Positions 10,861-23,300 of a DNA stretch of 64,000 bases are shown here, piece by piece. Numbering within the stretch: position 1 is the first letter of the stretch; every line of letters begins with the position of its first letter. The stretch lies in the NCBI GenBank assembly GCA_020310875.1, contig CM035407.1, positions 203,331,627-203,395,626 on the forward strand. The letters run 5' to 3'. Below the pieces are notes generated by a model, which was given only the letters and a program-made list of their open reading frames with translations, was not told the DNA's origin and made no database searches. This DNA comes from Ceratopteris richardii (Eukaryota; Streptophyta; Polypodiopsida; Polypodiales; Pteridaceae). Made by a program: the position numbers and the translations under genes.

Positions 10861-11394
10861 CTACTTGCGAACCAGAGCTGCTGATTCCCAAGTAGAATCA
10901 GTAAGTGGTAATCCTCTCCAAGCTACCAGATATTCTTGGATGACACGATTCCTCAACCATTTTTGTCTCCTATGTAGTATTCTATTTGGAGAATGATCTG
11001 CTCTATCGTGTTCCTACAAAGAAACAATACCCTCTATTAGATTATCCTCCCTAGAAATATACTTTCTTAGTTTACTGACATGAAACACTCGATGGACTCT
11101 GCAATCTGGAGGAAGCTCTAATTGGTATGCAACATCACTCAACTTCTTTACTATCTTCCAAGGTCCACCATACCTTGGTGATAGCTTACTACACTTCCCT
11201 ATGGACAATGAAGAAGATCTAGCGAGTACCTGAAGGAGGACTCGGTCTCCTTCCTCAAAGGATCTAGGAGATCTTTTCCTATCAGCATACTCTTTGGCTC
11301 TATCAGCTGCTTGCTGCATCTTGGCTTTATCTATTTCAAGATTTTCTTGGAGATTCGCTAAGAACTCGGAAGCACTAGGACATTTCTTAGGCAT
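10861..11394 (-). pseudogene. chromovirus B: integrase C-terminus and chromodomain
   Basis: The open part (11014-11394) carries the integrase C-terminal region with the RSPR.F..GDRVLLQV block, the KLSPRY.GPWKI GPY-like motif and the HRVFHVSKLRKY block. Past 11014 the minus strand reads a chromodomain (about 10870-11000) with the YLVAWRGLPLTDSTWE core, ending at a TAG (10861-10863). Chromodomains of this type steer chromovirus integration to marked chromatin. A TGA separates this piece from the integrase core. In copy A the aligned codon is GAT. Confidence 0.85.
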
Positions 11395-12291
11395 TCATAT
11401 GGTACTGGGAGCAGTGGGATTCATGCCATAGTTCATCTCAAAAGGAGACATCCCAATCACCTTGTGAGGCCTATTGCTATAAGCAAACTCTACTAGTGGC
11501 AAATAACTATCCCAATCTGTCTGTCTCTCAGACACATATGCCAGCAACATATCCTCTAGAATTTGGTTGACCCTCTCGGTCTGACCATCTGTCTGTGGAT
11601 GATCACCACTACTCAGTTTTAGTGACACTTTCATTTTGTCAAATACAAACTTTCGGAAATGTCCTATAAATCTGACATCCCTATCTAAGACTATGGAGGT
11701 CGGTAACCCATGCAATCTGAAGACATGCTGGATAAACAACTCCGCTACCTGTGGAGCTTCTATCCTCTCTTGCATAGGTATAAAATCAGCCATCTTGCTC
11801 AGTCTATCTACCACAACTAGGATTGTATCCCGCTTCCTTTGGGTCCGCGGTAAACCCACTATGAAGTCCATGGATATACTATCCCAATTATGATCTAGAA
11901 CCTGTAAAGGATGTAAAAGACCTGGTGTCTTTACCCTTTCTGCTTTGTTGACTTGGCACATAAAGCATTGTTGAACATAAGTATGGATATCTCTCGCTAA
12001 TCCAGGCCACCAAAATGCTCTTCTAACAAGTTGTATTGTCTTCTCAACACCAGGATGTCTTGCGCAGGGAACATCATGGTTATCATGCATGACTTTCTTT
12101 CACAAATCCCGAGAATCTGGCACACAAACCTTTCCTTTCCGCTTCATTATTCCATTCTGCTGTGAGAAATTAGAATACGGAATGGACTTGTTTGCTTTAG
12201 TAGAAGAAGAAATAGCTGGAACTGTCCCGTCTCCTAAAATAGAGTCATCACTAATGGCTCTAACTATCTGTAACAAATGTGGATCTTCCAC
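11395..12291 (-). pseudogene. chromovirus B: integrase zinc and catalytic domains
   Basis: The zinc module reads HPGVEKTIQLVRRAFWWPGL...C.MCQ. The catalytic core has D in SMDFIVGLP, D in VLDRDVRFIG, and E in DGQTERVNQIL, the DDE triad of Ty3/gypsy integrase. Stops occur near 12091-12099 and at 12291, so the protein is broken. It is the minus-strand counterpart of plus-strand 8940-9780. Confidence 0.88.
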
Positions 12292-13026
12292 CTATGCTTC
12301 CTTAATTTCTTGAAGCAATGAGCTTTCTAAAACTGTAAAGCTCATTTGATACATTATACGAGATAATGCATCAGCTACTATATTTTCTTTGCCTCTTCTA
12401 TACAAGATTTCCATGTGAAATTCTTGCATGAGCTCAGCCCAACGAGCCTGTCGGCCTCGAAGATCTCGCTGACTACAAAAATACTTGAGTGTATGATGAT
12501 CTATGAATACCTTAAAGTTCGCACCATAAAGATAGTGTCTCCAAACTTTAAGTGCATGCACCACCGCATACAACTCTTGTTCATGCACCGGCCAATTGCG
12601 TTGTGCACTACTTAACTTCTTACTTTCAAAAGCTATTGGCCTGCCATCTTGACGCAAGACTGCTCCTATGGCTATGCCGCTAGCATCTGTTTCTAACTCA
12701 AATGGTTTTTGAAGATCCACCACTTTGAGTATAGGAGCCTCTGAAACAGCTTGTTTCAGGGTATCAAAACTTCTTTCCTTCCTTGCAAATGGAATTTTGC
12801 CTTGAAGCAAGTTCATCATAGGTGCTGCTATCGACGAATATGAAGAGATGAATTTTTTATAGAAACCTGAAAGTCCTAAGAATGACCGTAATTGCCCCTC
12901 ATCCTGAGGAGTAGGCCATGCTAAAATGACTAATACCTTCTTGGGATCCTTCTGAACCCCATCAGCTGAAATCACATGCCCTAGATACTCTATCCTCGGA
13001 AGAAACAACTGTGTCTTCTTTGGATT
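12292..13026 (-). pseudogene. chromovirus B: RT C-terminus and RNase H
   Basis: The frame covers the RT thumb (FLPRIEYLGHVISADGV), the connection and the RNase H (ETDASGIAIGAVL, HEQELYAVVHALKVWRHYL, HHTLKYF). It is open for about 250 codons. The first dozen codons of the open frame come from the inserted copia LTR. The upstream part of the same RT continues at 18661 beyond the copia insertion. Confidence 0.9.
13022..13026. repeat. target-site duplication GGATT (left) of copia A
   Basis: GGATT precedes the left LTR and recurs at 18661-18665 after the right LTR. Excising the element rejoins the chromovirus RT reading. Confidence 0.9.
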
Positions 13027-14290
13027 TGTTGGCGAAAACTTCAGCTCTAATACCACTGTTGCGGAATTACTTTCGCCCTGAAGGTGGATTTCGCGACAAA
13101 GCTTGAACTCTGTCAGGCCTGCGGAAATTGCCGCGCCACCGCAATAGAATGCTAAACTAGAGTGATTCAGAACACCTCTGTAATCAACAGTAGCTCAGCC
13201 TAATTAACGTCGCCTTAACTGTGTTATCCTGCGACACAGGTTCCACCGGAACTTCACCAGACTGTCACTGGACTGACACCCTAATCGTACCGGAACTTCA
13301 CCGAAATGAACTGCTACTTTGGTTATAATTACTTCAAGTGAACATACAAGAAGTAAGAAAGTGATTCGTGAGCTTTCTCCACTTAATGAACTCTTCTGAA
13401 GTTTTAAGGAAAACTTCACAGTTCTGAAGTGCTACTTTCCGGTTAGATTTTGTACTGCATGTACATCTCCATTCCACCGGAAACTGTGATCAGCTTAAAG
13501 TAGAGATGTCTAGCTACAAGATGAGCTATCTCTCATACAAAGCTTCGAACTCTGCTACTAGTTATACTTCGTTGTTCTACCGGAAAAACTTGTTTTCTGA
13601 GAAACTGTAACTGACCGGAAATTACTGAAATATGTTTACTGAGTAAACTGTTATTCACTGAAACATGCGTTTACAGAGAAGGTACTGAAGCACGTTTAGT
13701 AACGAGTCATGACAGTTAACGATAAACGGAACTTCCTATCGTAACACGAAATAGCTTCAGATTCTTTACAAGTAAAGATTACGCGCAAACATCCACATGA
13801 ACATGTGTTTTCGATTAGAGAAGATGTGTACAAGTAAGCTTGGCCTCTTCTTGCTCAAGCTACAGAAACTCTCCTACAGTGAGTAGTTTCTTATTACTAT
13901 CTCTCTCAGATGAAAAAACCCGACACTTCAGGCTTGTGTTATTCATCTGTACATACGCGATCTATGGCGTCTTCTGAGAACTTCTAACTCTCTCTTCACT
14001 CATACGCGCATCTCACACGCATCATCTTCACGCGTCTCTTCCTGAGTCTTCTCTCTCCCCCTTCTAGTTCTTCAGATCTTGCTGTATATATATACACTTT
14101 CCTTTGGCGCTCCTCTGCGCTGTTACTCTTGAATTTACGTTATGCGCGCCTTATGCGCCCGCCGCGGTTAATTGCTCTGTTATGCGCACACCGTGTACTA
14201 ACTTCGCATACTGTACACCTGTGCACTGATTTTCCAAAAGATTCTGTTTTTCTCTTGTCTGTTGTGTCAAATTCGTGAGTGTTTCCTTAC
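13027..14290 (-). repeat. 3' LTR of copia A
   Basis: It is nearly identical to 17395-18660. The inner terminus is altered: GGTAAGG replaces the expected TGTTAAGG on the minus strand, so the boundary at 14290 is approximate. Confidence 0.88.
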
Positions 14291-15691
14291 CTGCTCCCCC
14301 TCAATCACTAATTTGACCTCTTCCGGTTGTTCCATATAGACTTCATCTGATATATATCCATTCAGGAATGCATTCTTTATATCTAGCTGACTTAGCTTCC
14401 ATCCTTTTGATGCTGCTATAGCAATCACTGTTCTTATGGTTGACATCTTTGCCACCGGACTGAACGTCTCGTCATAGTCTATGCCATGCGTCTGAGCATA
14501 GCCCTTGATAACTAGTCTCGCTTTATGTCTGGCTATCCTTCCATCTGCAAGTTTCTTTATTTTGAACACCCATTTATTTCCAATTACTTTCTTACCATTC
14601 GGTTTAGGAACAAGCTCCCATGTCTTGTTCTCTTCCAGTGCGGTGAGTTCTTCTTTCATTGCTTCTTGCCATTGCTTCTTGCCTTTGGCTTCGTCATAGC
14701 TCTGAGGCTCATCCTCTTCTTTAACCATATATGCATAATCTTGTTGAGTTATATACGATGTATCATACGAGTATCTTTCCGGTTGTCTTCTTACTCTGTT
14801 TGACCTTCTTAGCTCATATTCTTCGTGTGTGTCTGAGTATTCGTCTTCATCTTCGTTCCTTATACCAGATCCAGTCCTAGACGTATTTGCCTCTTCATCT
14901 TTGTTTACCTGTACAATTGATTTTCCTTTCTCTCTTCTTTTTATCTCTTCTTCAAATTCTTCAGCTGTATGACTCTGATCTGCATACCAGCTTTTCTGTT
15001 CATCAAATGTTACATCTCTGGAAACAGTAAAATGTTTGGTTAGAGGACTCCATAACCTGTAACCCATCTGCTTTTCATCATATCCGACAAATACATATTT
15101 CTCTGCTTTTGGTTCAAGCTTGTGTCTGAGTTGAGACGGTACATAAGCATACGCTATTGATCCAAACACTTTGCAGTGATCAAGTGTTGGCTTCTTTCCC
15201 CACCAAGCTTCATAAGGGGTCATTCCTTCTAAGGCTGTACATGGTAATCTGTTTACCAAGTATGTCGCTGTGTTCACAGCTTTAGCCCAAAGATAATCTG
15301 GGCAATTTTTTTCTTTTAGCATAGCTCGTGCAAACTCGACTAGAGTTCGGTTTCTCCTTTCTGCTACACCATTTTGTTGTGGTGTATACCTGCAGGTTAT
15401 TTCTCTCTTAATACCTGCATTCCAAAGATAGTCATTGAATTCTCGGGAGAAGTATTCTCCCCCTCCATCAGACCTCAGTCTTTTAAGTTTTTGTCCGGTG
15501 AGTCTTTCAGCATATGCATGAAAATGCCTGAAAGCTCCGAATACTTCTGATTTCTCTTTCAGAACATAAAGAGTTATCCACCTTGTGGCATCATCAATGA
15601 ATAGAACATAGTACCTTGATCCGCTAATTGATCCTTCTTTCGTTGGTCCCCATACATCTGTATGTATGAGTTCCAGCACACTGTCATGTTT
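14291..15691 (-). pseudogene. copia A: integrase core and truncated RT
   Basis: The integrase core has IHTDVWGPT, LRSDGGGEYFS and PQQNGVAERRN, which carry the D, D and E residues. This is followed by the Ty1/copia connector (LRRSNRVRRQP) and the RT start (TWELVPKPNGKKVIGNKWVFKIKK, split here in two by eye, then LDIKNAFLNG). After EVYMEQPE the reading jumps to LVIEGE and the polypurine segment. Thus the YVDD box and all of RNase H are missing compared with copia B and C2. A TGA at 15692-15694 separates this piece from the upstream gag frame. It is non-autonomous. Confidence 0.9.
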
Positions 15692-15694
15692 GAA

Positions 15695-17332
15695 TCATTT
15701 CTTCTGGAAAGGTAACCTGTGGGCTTTTCCCATCTGACAGGCTTCGCATTTGTGAATCATATGTTGGTTCTGTACGTTCGGTAATCCCAATACAGACTGA
15801 TTCGCTATCATAGCTTTGATTCCTTTTTCGTGAAAATGACCTAATCTCTTGTGCCAGAGATCAAGTTCTGTAATTACCTTTTCATCATGTGTGAGCAGCG
15901 CTTGGCCAATGTTCCCTTGTACTCTTAACGTAAAGAGTCTCCCTTCTTTCTTACCAGAGACGATCTGATAATATCCGTTCTTGGGATCTTCTACAAATAC
16001 TCCTTTGTTTGTAAATCTGACCTGAAAACCTTTCTCAACTATTTGTCCCACGCTAATCAAATTTTTCGGTATTGTTGGAACATACAAAACATTAGTTAGC
16101 AAATCTGCTCCACTTTTGCATTTCACTTTTCCAATTGAGTGTACACTATGTCTCGTATTGTCACCTGTTTGAACAGTGTGACTCGCACTTCCTTTTTCCA
16201 ATTCTGACATCAGTTCTATGTTTCCTGACAAGTGATTAGAACATCCAGAGTCAATGTAAAATACCTTTAGATCTTCGTTATCAGATGTGCTGATTGAGTT
16301 CATCATCAATGATGTATGACTTTCATTCTGTGTGTCATTTGCGTAGTTGTTGTAGGTGGTGTTGTAGGATTGGCTCTGTCCCCAACTTCTTGTTCTACCT
16401 CTACCATAGCCTCCTCTTTGATTTTGTCTTCCTCTTTGGAAGTTACTTTGATATCTTCCGCTTCTGCCTCTGCTATTACTGTTCTGGCTTTGATTTGATC
16501 CCTGTTGGTTGTGCCAACAGTCATGCGCCAGATGATTACTTAGTCCGCAAATCCAGCAGACTTTCTTGTTAATATTCTGACTACTTCTTCCTCTTGCTCT
16601 TCCTCTGCCAGTGCCTTTACCTGTTGCGTAATAGGCCTGAGAGCTCGACTCTTCTTCGTCTTTTGACTTACCTTTGTCTTTCTTCTTGTTCTTCATGTAC
16701 ATTGCAGAGCTCTGTCCTTTATCTGCATCTCCTTTCAGGTCTTGCTCATATGTGAGCATCAAACCAAGCAACTGATTTAAGTCTGGCACAAAATGATTTA
16801 AGGAGAGTTCAGTTGATAGTACGAAAGGTTTCCACCTTTCATCTCCTCTCAACCCTGTGAGCACTTGCGCTATCAATCTATGATCTTCGACTTCTTCATT
16901 TATGGATCCAAGACTATCTGCTAGATCCTTCATTTTAGTGACGTAGTCACTTATGCTTTGACTCGACTTCTTTTTGAATGTAGTAAATTCGGACCATAAG
17001 CTAGCCTTCCTGGCTTTCGTAGTATTTTGGAAATGATCTTCCAATGCACTCCATATGTCCTCCGCTTTCTCCAGACCTCTAATGTGCGGTAGCAGATGAT
17101 CTGAAACAGTGTTGTAGATGTAGGCTCTTGCCGTTGCATCTTTCTTTTGCCACAGCTTCAAAGCTTCTATCTCTTCCTTTTCTGGTTGGCTATCATCTTC
17201 GAAGGTCGGTTTCTTTTCTTCTCCGGTCACGTACATCATTAATTCCTTACTCATAAGTAAGGCTTCCATGCGCATTACCCATGCGGGATAATTATCTCTG
17301 TCCAGTTTATCAATTCGGACGTGATCTGCCAT
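15695..17332 (-). CDS. copia A: GAG, protease and integrase zinc domain
   Basis: The frame is 545 codons with an ATG start 62 bp from the LTR. The N-terminal half is a Ty1/copia GAG (UBN2-like: KLWQKKDATARAYIY, ALEDHF). Then comes a CCHC knuckle CWICGLSNHLAHDC (plus-strand about 16520-16560), a protease with FYIDSGCSNH, and the integrase HHCC region (HKRLGH...CEACQMGK). The frame is intact up to a single TGA, where the related copy C2 has a sense codon. It could still yield GAG and protease. The gene order is the standard Ty1/copia one. Confidence 0.9.
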   Translation of the reverse strand: MADHVRIDKLDRDNYPAWVMRMEALLMSKELMMYVTGEEKKPTFEDDSQPEKEEIEALKLWQKKDATARAYIYNTVSDHLLPHIRGLEKAEDIWSALEDHFQNTTKARKASLWSEFTTFKKKSSQSISDYVTKMKDLADSLGSINEEVEDHRLIAQVLTGLRGDERWKPFVLSTELSLNHFVPDLNQLLGLMLTYEQDLKGDADKGQSSAMYMKNKKKDKGKSKDEEESSSQAYYATGKGTGRGRARGRSSQNINKKVCWICGLSNHLAHDCWHNQQGSNQSQNSNSRGRSGRYQSNFQRGRQNQRGGYGRGRTRSWGQSQSYNTTYNNYANDTQNESHTSLMMNSISTSDNEDLKVFYIDSGCSNHLSGNIELMSELEKGSASHTVQTGDNTRHSVHSIGKVKCKSGADLLTNVLYVPTIPKNLISVGQIVEKGFQVRFTNKGVFVEDPKNGYYQIVSGKKEGRLFTLRVQGNIGQALLTHDEKVITELDLWHKRLGHFHEKGIKAMIANQSVLGLPNVQNQHMIHKCEACQMGKAHRLPFQKK

Positions 17333-17380
17333 GATAGGGAATACTTTGGGCTCTTATACCAATTCTTGGGAGACTATCCT

Positions 17381-17392
17381 GCTCTGATACCA
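17381..17392 (-). other. primer-binding site of copia A (tRNA-iMet type)
   Basis: On the minus strand this reads TGGTATCAGAGC, two bases from the LTR end. A degraded second copy (plus-strand GCTCTTATACCAATT) lies about 30 bp further in, at 17350-17364. Confidence 0.9.
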
Positions 17393-17394
17393 AT

Positions 17395-18660
17395 TGTTGG
17401 CGAAAACTTCAGTTCTAATACCACTGGTGCGGAATTACTTTCGCCCTGAAGGTGGATTTCGCGACAAAGCTTGAACTCTGTCAGGCCTGCGGAAATTGCC
17501 GCGCCACCGCAATAGAATGCTAAACTAGAGTGATTCGGAACACCTCTGTAATCAACAGTAGCTCAGCCTAATTAACGTCGCCTTAACTGTGTTATCCTGC
17601 GACACAGGTTCCACCGGAACTTCACAAGACTGTCACTGGACTGACACCGTAATCGTACCGGAACTTCACCGAAATGAACTGCTACTTTGGTTATAATTAC
17701 TTCAAGTGAACATACAAGAAGTAAGAAAGTGATTCATGAGCTTTCTCCACTTAATGAACTCTTCTGAAGTTTTAAGGAAAACTTCACAGTTCTGAAGTGC
17801 TACTTTCCGGTTAGATTTTGTACTGCATGTACATCTCCATTCCACCGGAAACTGTGATAAGCTTAAAGTAGAGACGTCTAGCTACAAGATGAGCTATCTC
17901 TCATACAAAGCTTCGAACTCTGCTACTAGTTATACTTCGTTGTTCTACCGGAAAAACTTGTTTTCTGAGAAACTGTAACTGACCGGAAATTACTGAAATA
18001 TGTTTACTGAGTAAACTGTTATTCACTGAAACATGCGTTTACAGAGAAGGTACTGAAGCACGTTTAGTAACGAGTCGTGACAGTTAACGATAAACGGAAC
18101 TTCCTATCGTAACACGAAATAGCTTCAGATTCTTTACAAGTAAAGATTACGCGCAAACATCCACATGAACATGTGTTTTCGATTAGAGAAGATGTGTACA
18201 AGTAAGCTTGGCCTCTTCTTGCTCAAGCTACAGAAACTCTCCTACAGTGAGTAGTTTCTTATTACTATCTCTCTCAGATGAAAAAACCCGACACTTCAGG
18301 CTTGTGTTATTCATCTGTACATACGCGATCTATGGCGTCTTCTGAGAACTTCTAACTCTCTCTTCACTCATACGCGCATCTCACACGCATCATCTTCACG
18401 CGTCTCTTCCTGAGTCTTCTCTCTCCCCCTTCTAGTTCTTCAGATCTTGCTGTATATATATACACTTTCCTTTGACGCTCCTCTGCGCTGTTACTCTTCA
18501 ATTTACGTTATGCGCGCCTTACGCGTCCGCCGTGGTTAATTGCTCTGTTATGCGCACACCGTGTACTAACTTCGCATACTGTACACCTGTGCACTGATTT
18601 TCCAGAAGATTCTGTTTTTCTCTTGTCTGTTGTGTCAAATTCGTGAGTGTTTCCTTAACA
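17395..18660 (-). repeat. 5' LTR of copia A (1266 bp)
   Basis: On the plus strand it starts TGTTGGCGAAAAC and ends TTTCCTTAACA. It is flanked by TSD GGATT at 18661-18665. Confidence 0.93.
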
Positions 18661-19375
18661 GGATTTACATACATCTGATTTTCTTTTAAAATATTCAACA
18701 CAAATCTTAAATGATTTTCATGCTCATGCACAATCCCACTATACACTAGCAAATCATCCACAAAATCAACAACACACTTTCCTATTGAAGGTCGTAAGAT
18801 ATCATTTATTAACATCATAAATGTAGCTGGAGCATTTGTCAAACCAAAGGGCATGACCAAATACTCATAATGACCAAAATGGGTCCTGAAAGTTGTCTTA
18901 TGTACATCATGATCTTTTACTCTAATCTGATGATAGCCACTCTTTAAATCTATCTTACTAAACACAATGGCTCCACCTAAAGCATCCAAAAGATCATCAA
19001 TCCGGGGCATGGGATATCTATGTTTAATAGTGACCTTATTGAGTGCTCGATAATCGACACACATCCTATAAGATCCATCCTTCTTCTTCACAAGAAGAAC
19101 TTGTGCGGCAAAGGGTGAATAGCTGGGTCTAATCAACCCTTTTTGAAGATACTCATCCACGACCTTGCGGAATTCATTTTCTTCCTGCAAACTCATTTGA
19201 AATGGTGGCCGATCGGTCGGACTCGTTCCTGGTACCAATTCGATTCTATGCTCTATATTCCTGCAAGGAGGTAAACATGATGGTAATTCCTTTAAAAACA
19301 ACTCTTGGAATTCTGCTCTCACTTTGGCTAAAGTGTTGGAGCATTCCAACTTGAGTCTCCATGACTGCATGAATC
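18661..19375 (-). pseudogene. chromovirus B: RT fingers and palm
   Basis: The frame has the [19 protein letters not shown] block, [26 protein letters not shown] and the catalytic FVDDLLVYS, all Ty3/gypsy RT signatures. It is open from the insertion point of copia A back to about 19370, where the frame changes towards the protease. Its C-terminal continuation is 12292-13026. With the copia removed the RT would be almost continuous. Confidence 0.92.
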
Positions 19376-20170
19376 CATCTCAACATACGAAAAATACATG
19401 AAATAAAGAAAATAGATATACTTATAATCAATTTCGAGCAACTTGGTAGCAGTCACCAATCGCATCTCTTGGAGATCTGGTTCTCCACGGATTAGTAATC
19501 TCCTTCCCTCATGCTCAAACTGATACACATGCGAAGCAAAATCAATGACTGGTTTTTTCCTCGCATGCCACTTCTTACTAAGAACTAAGTCGAATCGAGC
19601 TAATCTCGCTATCTCAAAGTCCAATCTGTCCTCATAGGACTGGATTTGAATAGGAAGATCAACTACTTGTCTATCCCAAGTCTCAGTTCCCTTCTCGTCG
19701 GCTAGCTCTACGGTATAAGTATAATCTGACTGTACCATATCTAAGCGTAATCTCTTAACTAATCGCGAACTAATAACATTATGAATCGAACTTGTGTCAA
19801 AGAGTACCTTGGCAGCCTGTCCTGCCACGACTCCTCTCATGACAATAAGCTCAGTATCTGGGAACCGGTATCCTTTCTGTGCCACTGGCGAAAGCACAAC
19901 ATCTAGCACATTCGAAACCTTTTTAGTGACCGTCATGGCCACTATGGGAGATGATAATGGAGATGGGGAATCCCCAAACTCATCCTCAGTCCCACCCCCT
20001 GTCTGAGTCGGATTTATGATTATGGTGGCTGCTATTTTTTTCTTTTTAGGATAATCCTTATACAAGTGCTGCCCTAAGCAACCATAGCACAAACCATCTT
20101 TCATTGCCTTATCTTTCTGCTGAGGGGTAAGAATAGATCGGTTATATGCCCTCTCAGCTAGAGCAGACAC
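19376..20170 (-). pseudogene. chromovirus B: gag zinc knuckle and protease
   Basis: The segment starts with GAG sequence and a knuckle CYGCLGQHLYKDYP, whose last Cys is Tyr; the copy at 58709 keeps the Cys. Then follows the aspartic protease with LFDTSSIHNVIS, where the usual third-position Gly of D-T/S-G is Ser, as seen in some chromovirus families. It ends with a frame change near 19375 into RT. The stops and the altered knuckle suggest decay. Confidence 0.85.
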
Positions 20171-20330
20171 TTTTCTCTTTCCTCCTGAGAATGTCTAGAT
20201 CATCTGCACTTGTTTAGCCTCCCTAGAAGGTTGTGCACTGACTGAACCAGGAGTCGAAGTATGGAAAGGTCAGCTAATCGTAGTCCATGGGGATCTCTGG
20301 CCCTGGGAACATGTGCTCCTTTGGTCGTCC
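20171..20330 (-). pseudogene. chromovirus B: upstream gag remnant
   Basis: This is still similar to 262-510 but has no open frame. Similarity ends near 20330. The rest of gag, the primer site and the 5' LTR of copy B are missing, so the element is 5' truncated. Confidence 0.65.
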
Positions 20331-23300
20331 TATCGTCTTCTTCCACACATTTTTGTGTGCTCCGTAGACAACCCGCATCTCCGTCTGTGTTTCATAAAAG
20401 CGAAGTACTCGAGGGTAAGTCTATACATATTATGCGTGCTTGTGTGTGAAGCAGCGTGAGCTTCCATTGTTGCCGCCGTCGAGGGTCACCCAACGCAGAA
20501 GGAGGGAAGCCGCCGGATCATTCTCACGTCAGTTTCCCCTCCTCTAGTTGCCAGTCTTGCGCAGCGTCTAGCATTTCTTTCCTTCCATTACGTGCTGCCT
20601 TCCACGGATCATCCCCGCCTTTTGCTCCCTGATTGGCTTCAACTGCTGCTGTTTTTTTCCAGCGCCCGTTCTTTTTCTTCTTCTTGCAACCTGCATAGTG
20701 AAGCCGCCAACGTGGCTTCCGACAACAGGCGACGTTTCTTTCCACTGTTTAGATGAGTTTGACAGCTCTATTGGTGTTCGTACTAGGCTGAGAGAAGTGT
20801 GAGACGAGCACATTTTGGTCATAGATGGGTTAAGCACTACTAAGTGATGAGAATCACCAAGCCCTTTTGTCCCATCCAGCATGCCAAAATTGTACACCTC
20901 GGTTTACAATTGTACAAAGCTGATACTGTTTCATGTGGTGTTTTTGTACTAAGCCAAGGGTTGATGGATTCTAATCATGAAGGAACTAAGGTGTGCCAAA
21001 ACCAATTATGTTGCAAGAGTTGAGAATCGAGACTAAAACCTATGATTGAACTACGTTGCACCCACGTTCCCTAATGTATACACTTCTATTATGGCCTTCA
21101 AATAGGAGAAAACTCCTTCAAACGATACACGGAGAACTAGAGCAAGATGAAAGAAGTGAATATATTATGGTTCAAACTTGGAATATAGGAATAGAGTGCG
21201 GAGTATAGTGGCCTGCACTCAAATTGCCTTGTTGCTCACTTCTTTAGAAATCCCTTTTACACAAAGAGTCATAGAGAAGAGAGGTAAGATGAAACCCAAC
21301 TTAAATGCAAAGACACATATAATTTCACACCCTTGACTTCAGAGGCACTTCAAGAACTAGTGTTAGGCTCTTGATTTTCCCAAGAGTTTGTGCATGTATC
21401 TTGTAGCCTCACCTAAGACACAGAAAACGACACTACTGGGGTAGGATGTTCATCTCAAAGGAGTCCTTTGAATTGCAGTGGATAGACTTGAAAGCTTCAT
21501 AGGGAAAAAGAGATAGAAAGGATAATTCCACCCATACATGCCTGGTTGCGTCAGTGATCACCATTGATGTCCATCCTTCAAAGCATCATCCACCTCATTG
21601 ATCGTCGACACCACATGGTTCCTCAAGGACACACTCATACTCTGTGCTCCAACCAACTCAAGATGCAACCAACTCAACATGCATCTGTTTCAGCTTCCTT
21701 TGTCAACTCTTTGAATAGAAATATATTTTCCTAGTATGTTACTCTCTTTTTCTAGCTTTCTATATGCATAAATCTATCAATTGTGTCTGTTTCTCTCTAA
21801 GCATCCTCTTTTTCATGAGCACATAGCTTCCTACTTTTTTCTTCCACCTCCACAACTCCTAGCTTCTCTCTCTGTGTGATATATACATAGAACTTTCTTT
21901 GAAGCCACGAACTACAAAAGTGCATCTACTCACAAACTCTCTTGGTCTTTCTATTGTTGTTGTGACTGCTTTCTCCTATACATGCAAGCTTCCATGCCAT
22001 TGCAAGCTTGAGTCTTGTGTGACAATATACTTGTCTGCTACTCTTATATCCCTGTGATGGTGATTATGGTATGTTGATATGCTCCTCTCCCTTGTATGTG
22101 TATATATCTTCTCAGATTTCCTACATGGTTTCTATATAGCGTGGAGATTTTCTTTCCCATGGACACACATCAAGATCCTCTTCACCTATGCCTCCATGCT
22201 ATACTATGATTTTTACAACTTGCTACTACAAGTACTATCCTTTTTGCATGAGAGAAGATGTGGGAATATCTTGCTAGTTCTACCAAAAGGTGTTGTAGGT
22301 AGAGGGAGATAGTTAGAAGCACGAAGGATGATCATAGTTATGGTGATGGACATCACCAATTGCTACAAGAGTGAATGGGGACCACTAATTTTGTCAAAAA
22401 GGAAATGGGTGATTGAGGAAGACTGGACCATGCTTGATCATGCAAACAAGGATTGTCGAAACACCGAGACATCGAAACTTAGAAAGTACCATGATAGTTC
22501 GGACTGCTTGGCCACCAAGATGGCTTAGGGGTATCAAAACCACATGATACCATAGCAAAGAACACCAAAAGTGAACCATAACTTTAAGCTCCTTTGTTGA
22601 ATTCTAGATGCCTTAGTTTTGTGACACTTCATGAGTTGTACACTTTCTTTTTGTTGATCATTGAAGTTAATTCATGGCATATGGTTGAACATTTTCTAAT
22701 TTAACTTGTTAAATTCTTCTTAATAACTCAATTCCTTTTCTTATTTAGTATCCTATCAAAGCTGGTTCTCAAATCTCTTGGAATGAGTCCAAGGCTAAAA
22801 AATGCCTACCATCCTAGGTTGAATGTCCCATATCATCTTTTCTAAACCTATGTGAGTACAAATTCTGGTGTCTCATACCACCATACTTTATTTTAAACAT
22901 TCATGAATGGATGATGTTTATCTTAATGTCCATACCTCACTCCGTCTATCTATACAACACTTTTTTTGTTAAATTCTTGGAAAGGATTTCAGGTCAAAGA
23001 ATTACCTCTAGCTTCTATGTGTGTGCTAAGCTTCTAATGCTTCCACCAATGGCTTTATTTTTAGATAACATTCTAGATTTTGAACCCTATAACAAACCCA
23101 TGGCTATCCACAAGACTTTAAACCATTTTTATGGAATAAACATCAATCTTTCTTCTCTAAATTTTTCAAAAGAAGACCAACGTAGTTGCAAGTTAGTTGA
23201 ATGTTTTTATTCAAGATCTATTGTTTCTTACCTAACCAGCTTGGAGTGATATAGATTATCCTTATCTTTAGATTCCTTTATTTGGATTTCCTCTTGTTGA

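Larger units (their letters stand above)
13027..18660 (-). mobile_element. Ty1/copia retrotransposon A, internally deleted
   Basis: The element has LTRs of about 1.26 kb (TGTT...AACA), a 5-bp TSD, and an iMet-type primer site next to the right (5') LTR on the minus strand. The internal region encodes GAG, protease, integrase and the start of RT. RT is cut short and passes straight into a polypurine-like segment and the 3' LTR, so the RT catalytic part and RNase H are missing. The LTRs differ at roughly 15 positions over 1264 bp, about 1.2%. It belongs to the same family as copia C2. Confidence 0.93.

Noticed and set aside
20331..20900. Possible host gene exon (GC-richer, Lys/Arg-rich minus-strand frame)
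   Set aside because: No homologous motif, no convincing splice structure and internal poly-Lys composition; left as unassigned.
22911..23249. 112-codon ORF as a confident gene
   Set aside because: Length is within chance for AT-rich DNA and it lies in the probable flank of element D; kept only as a low-confidence entry.
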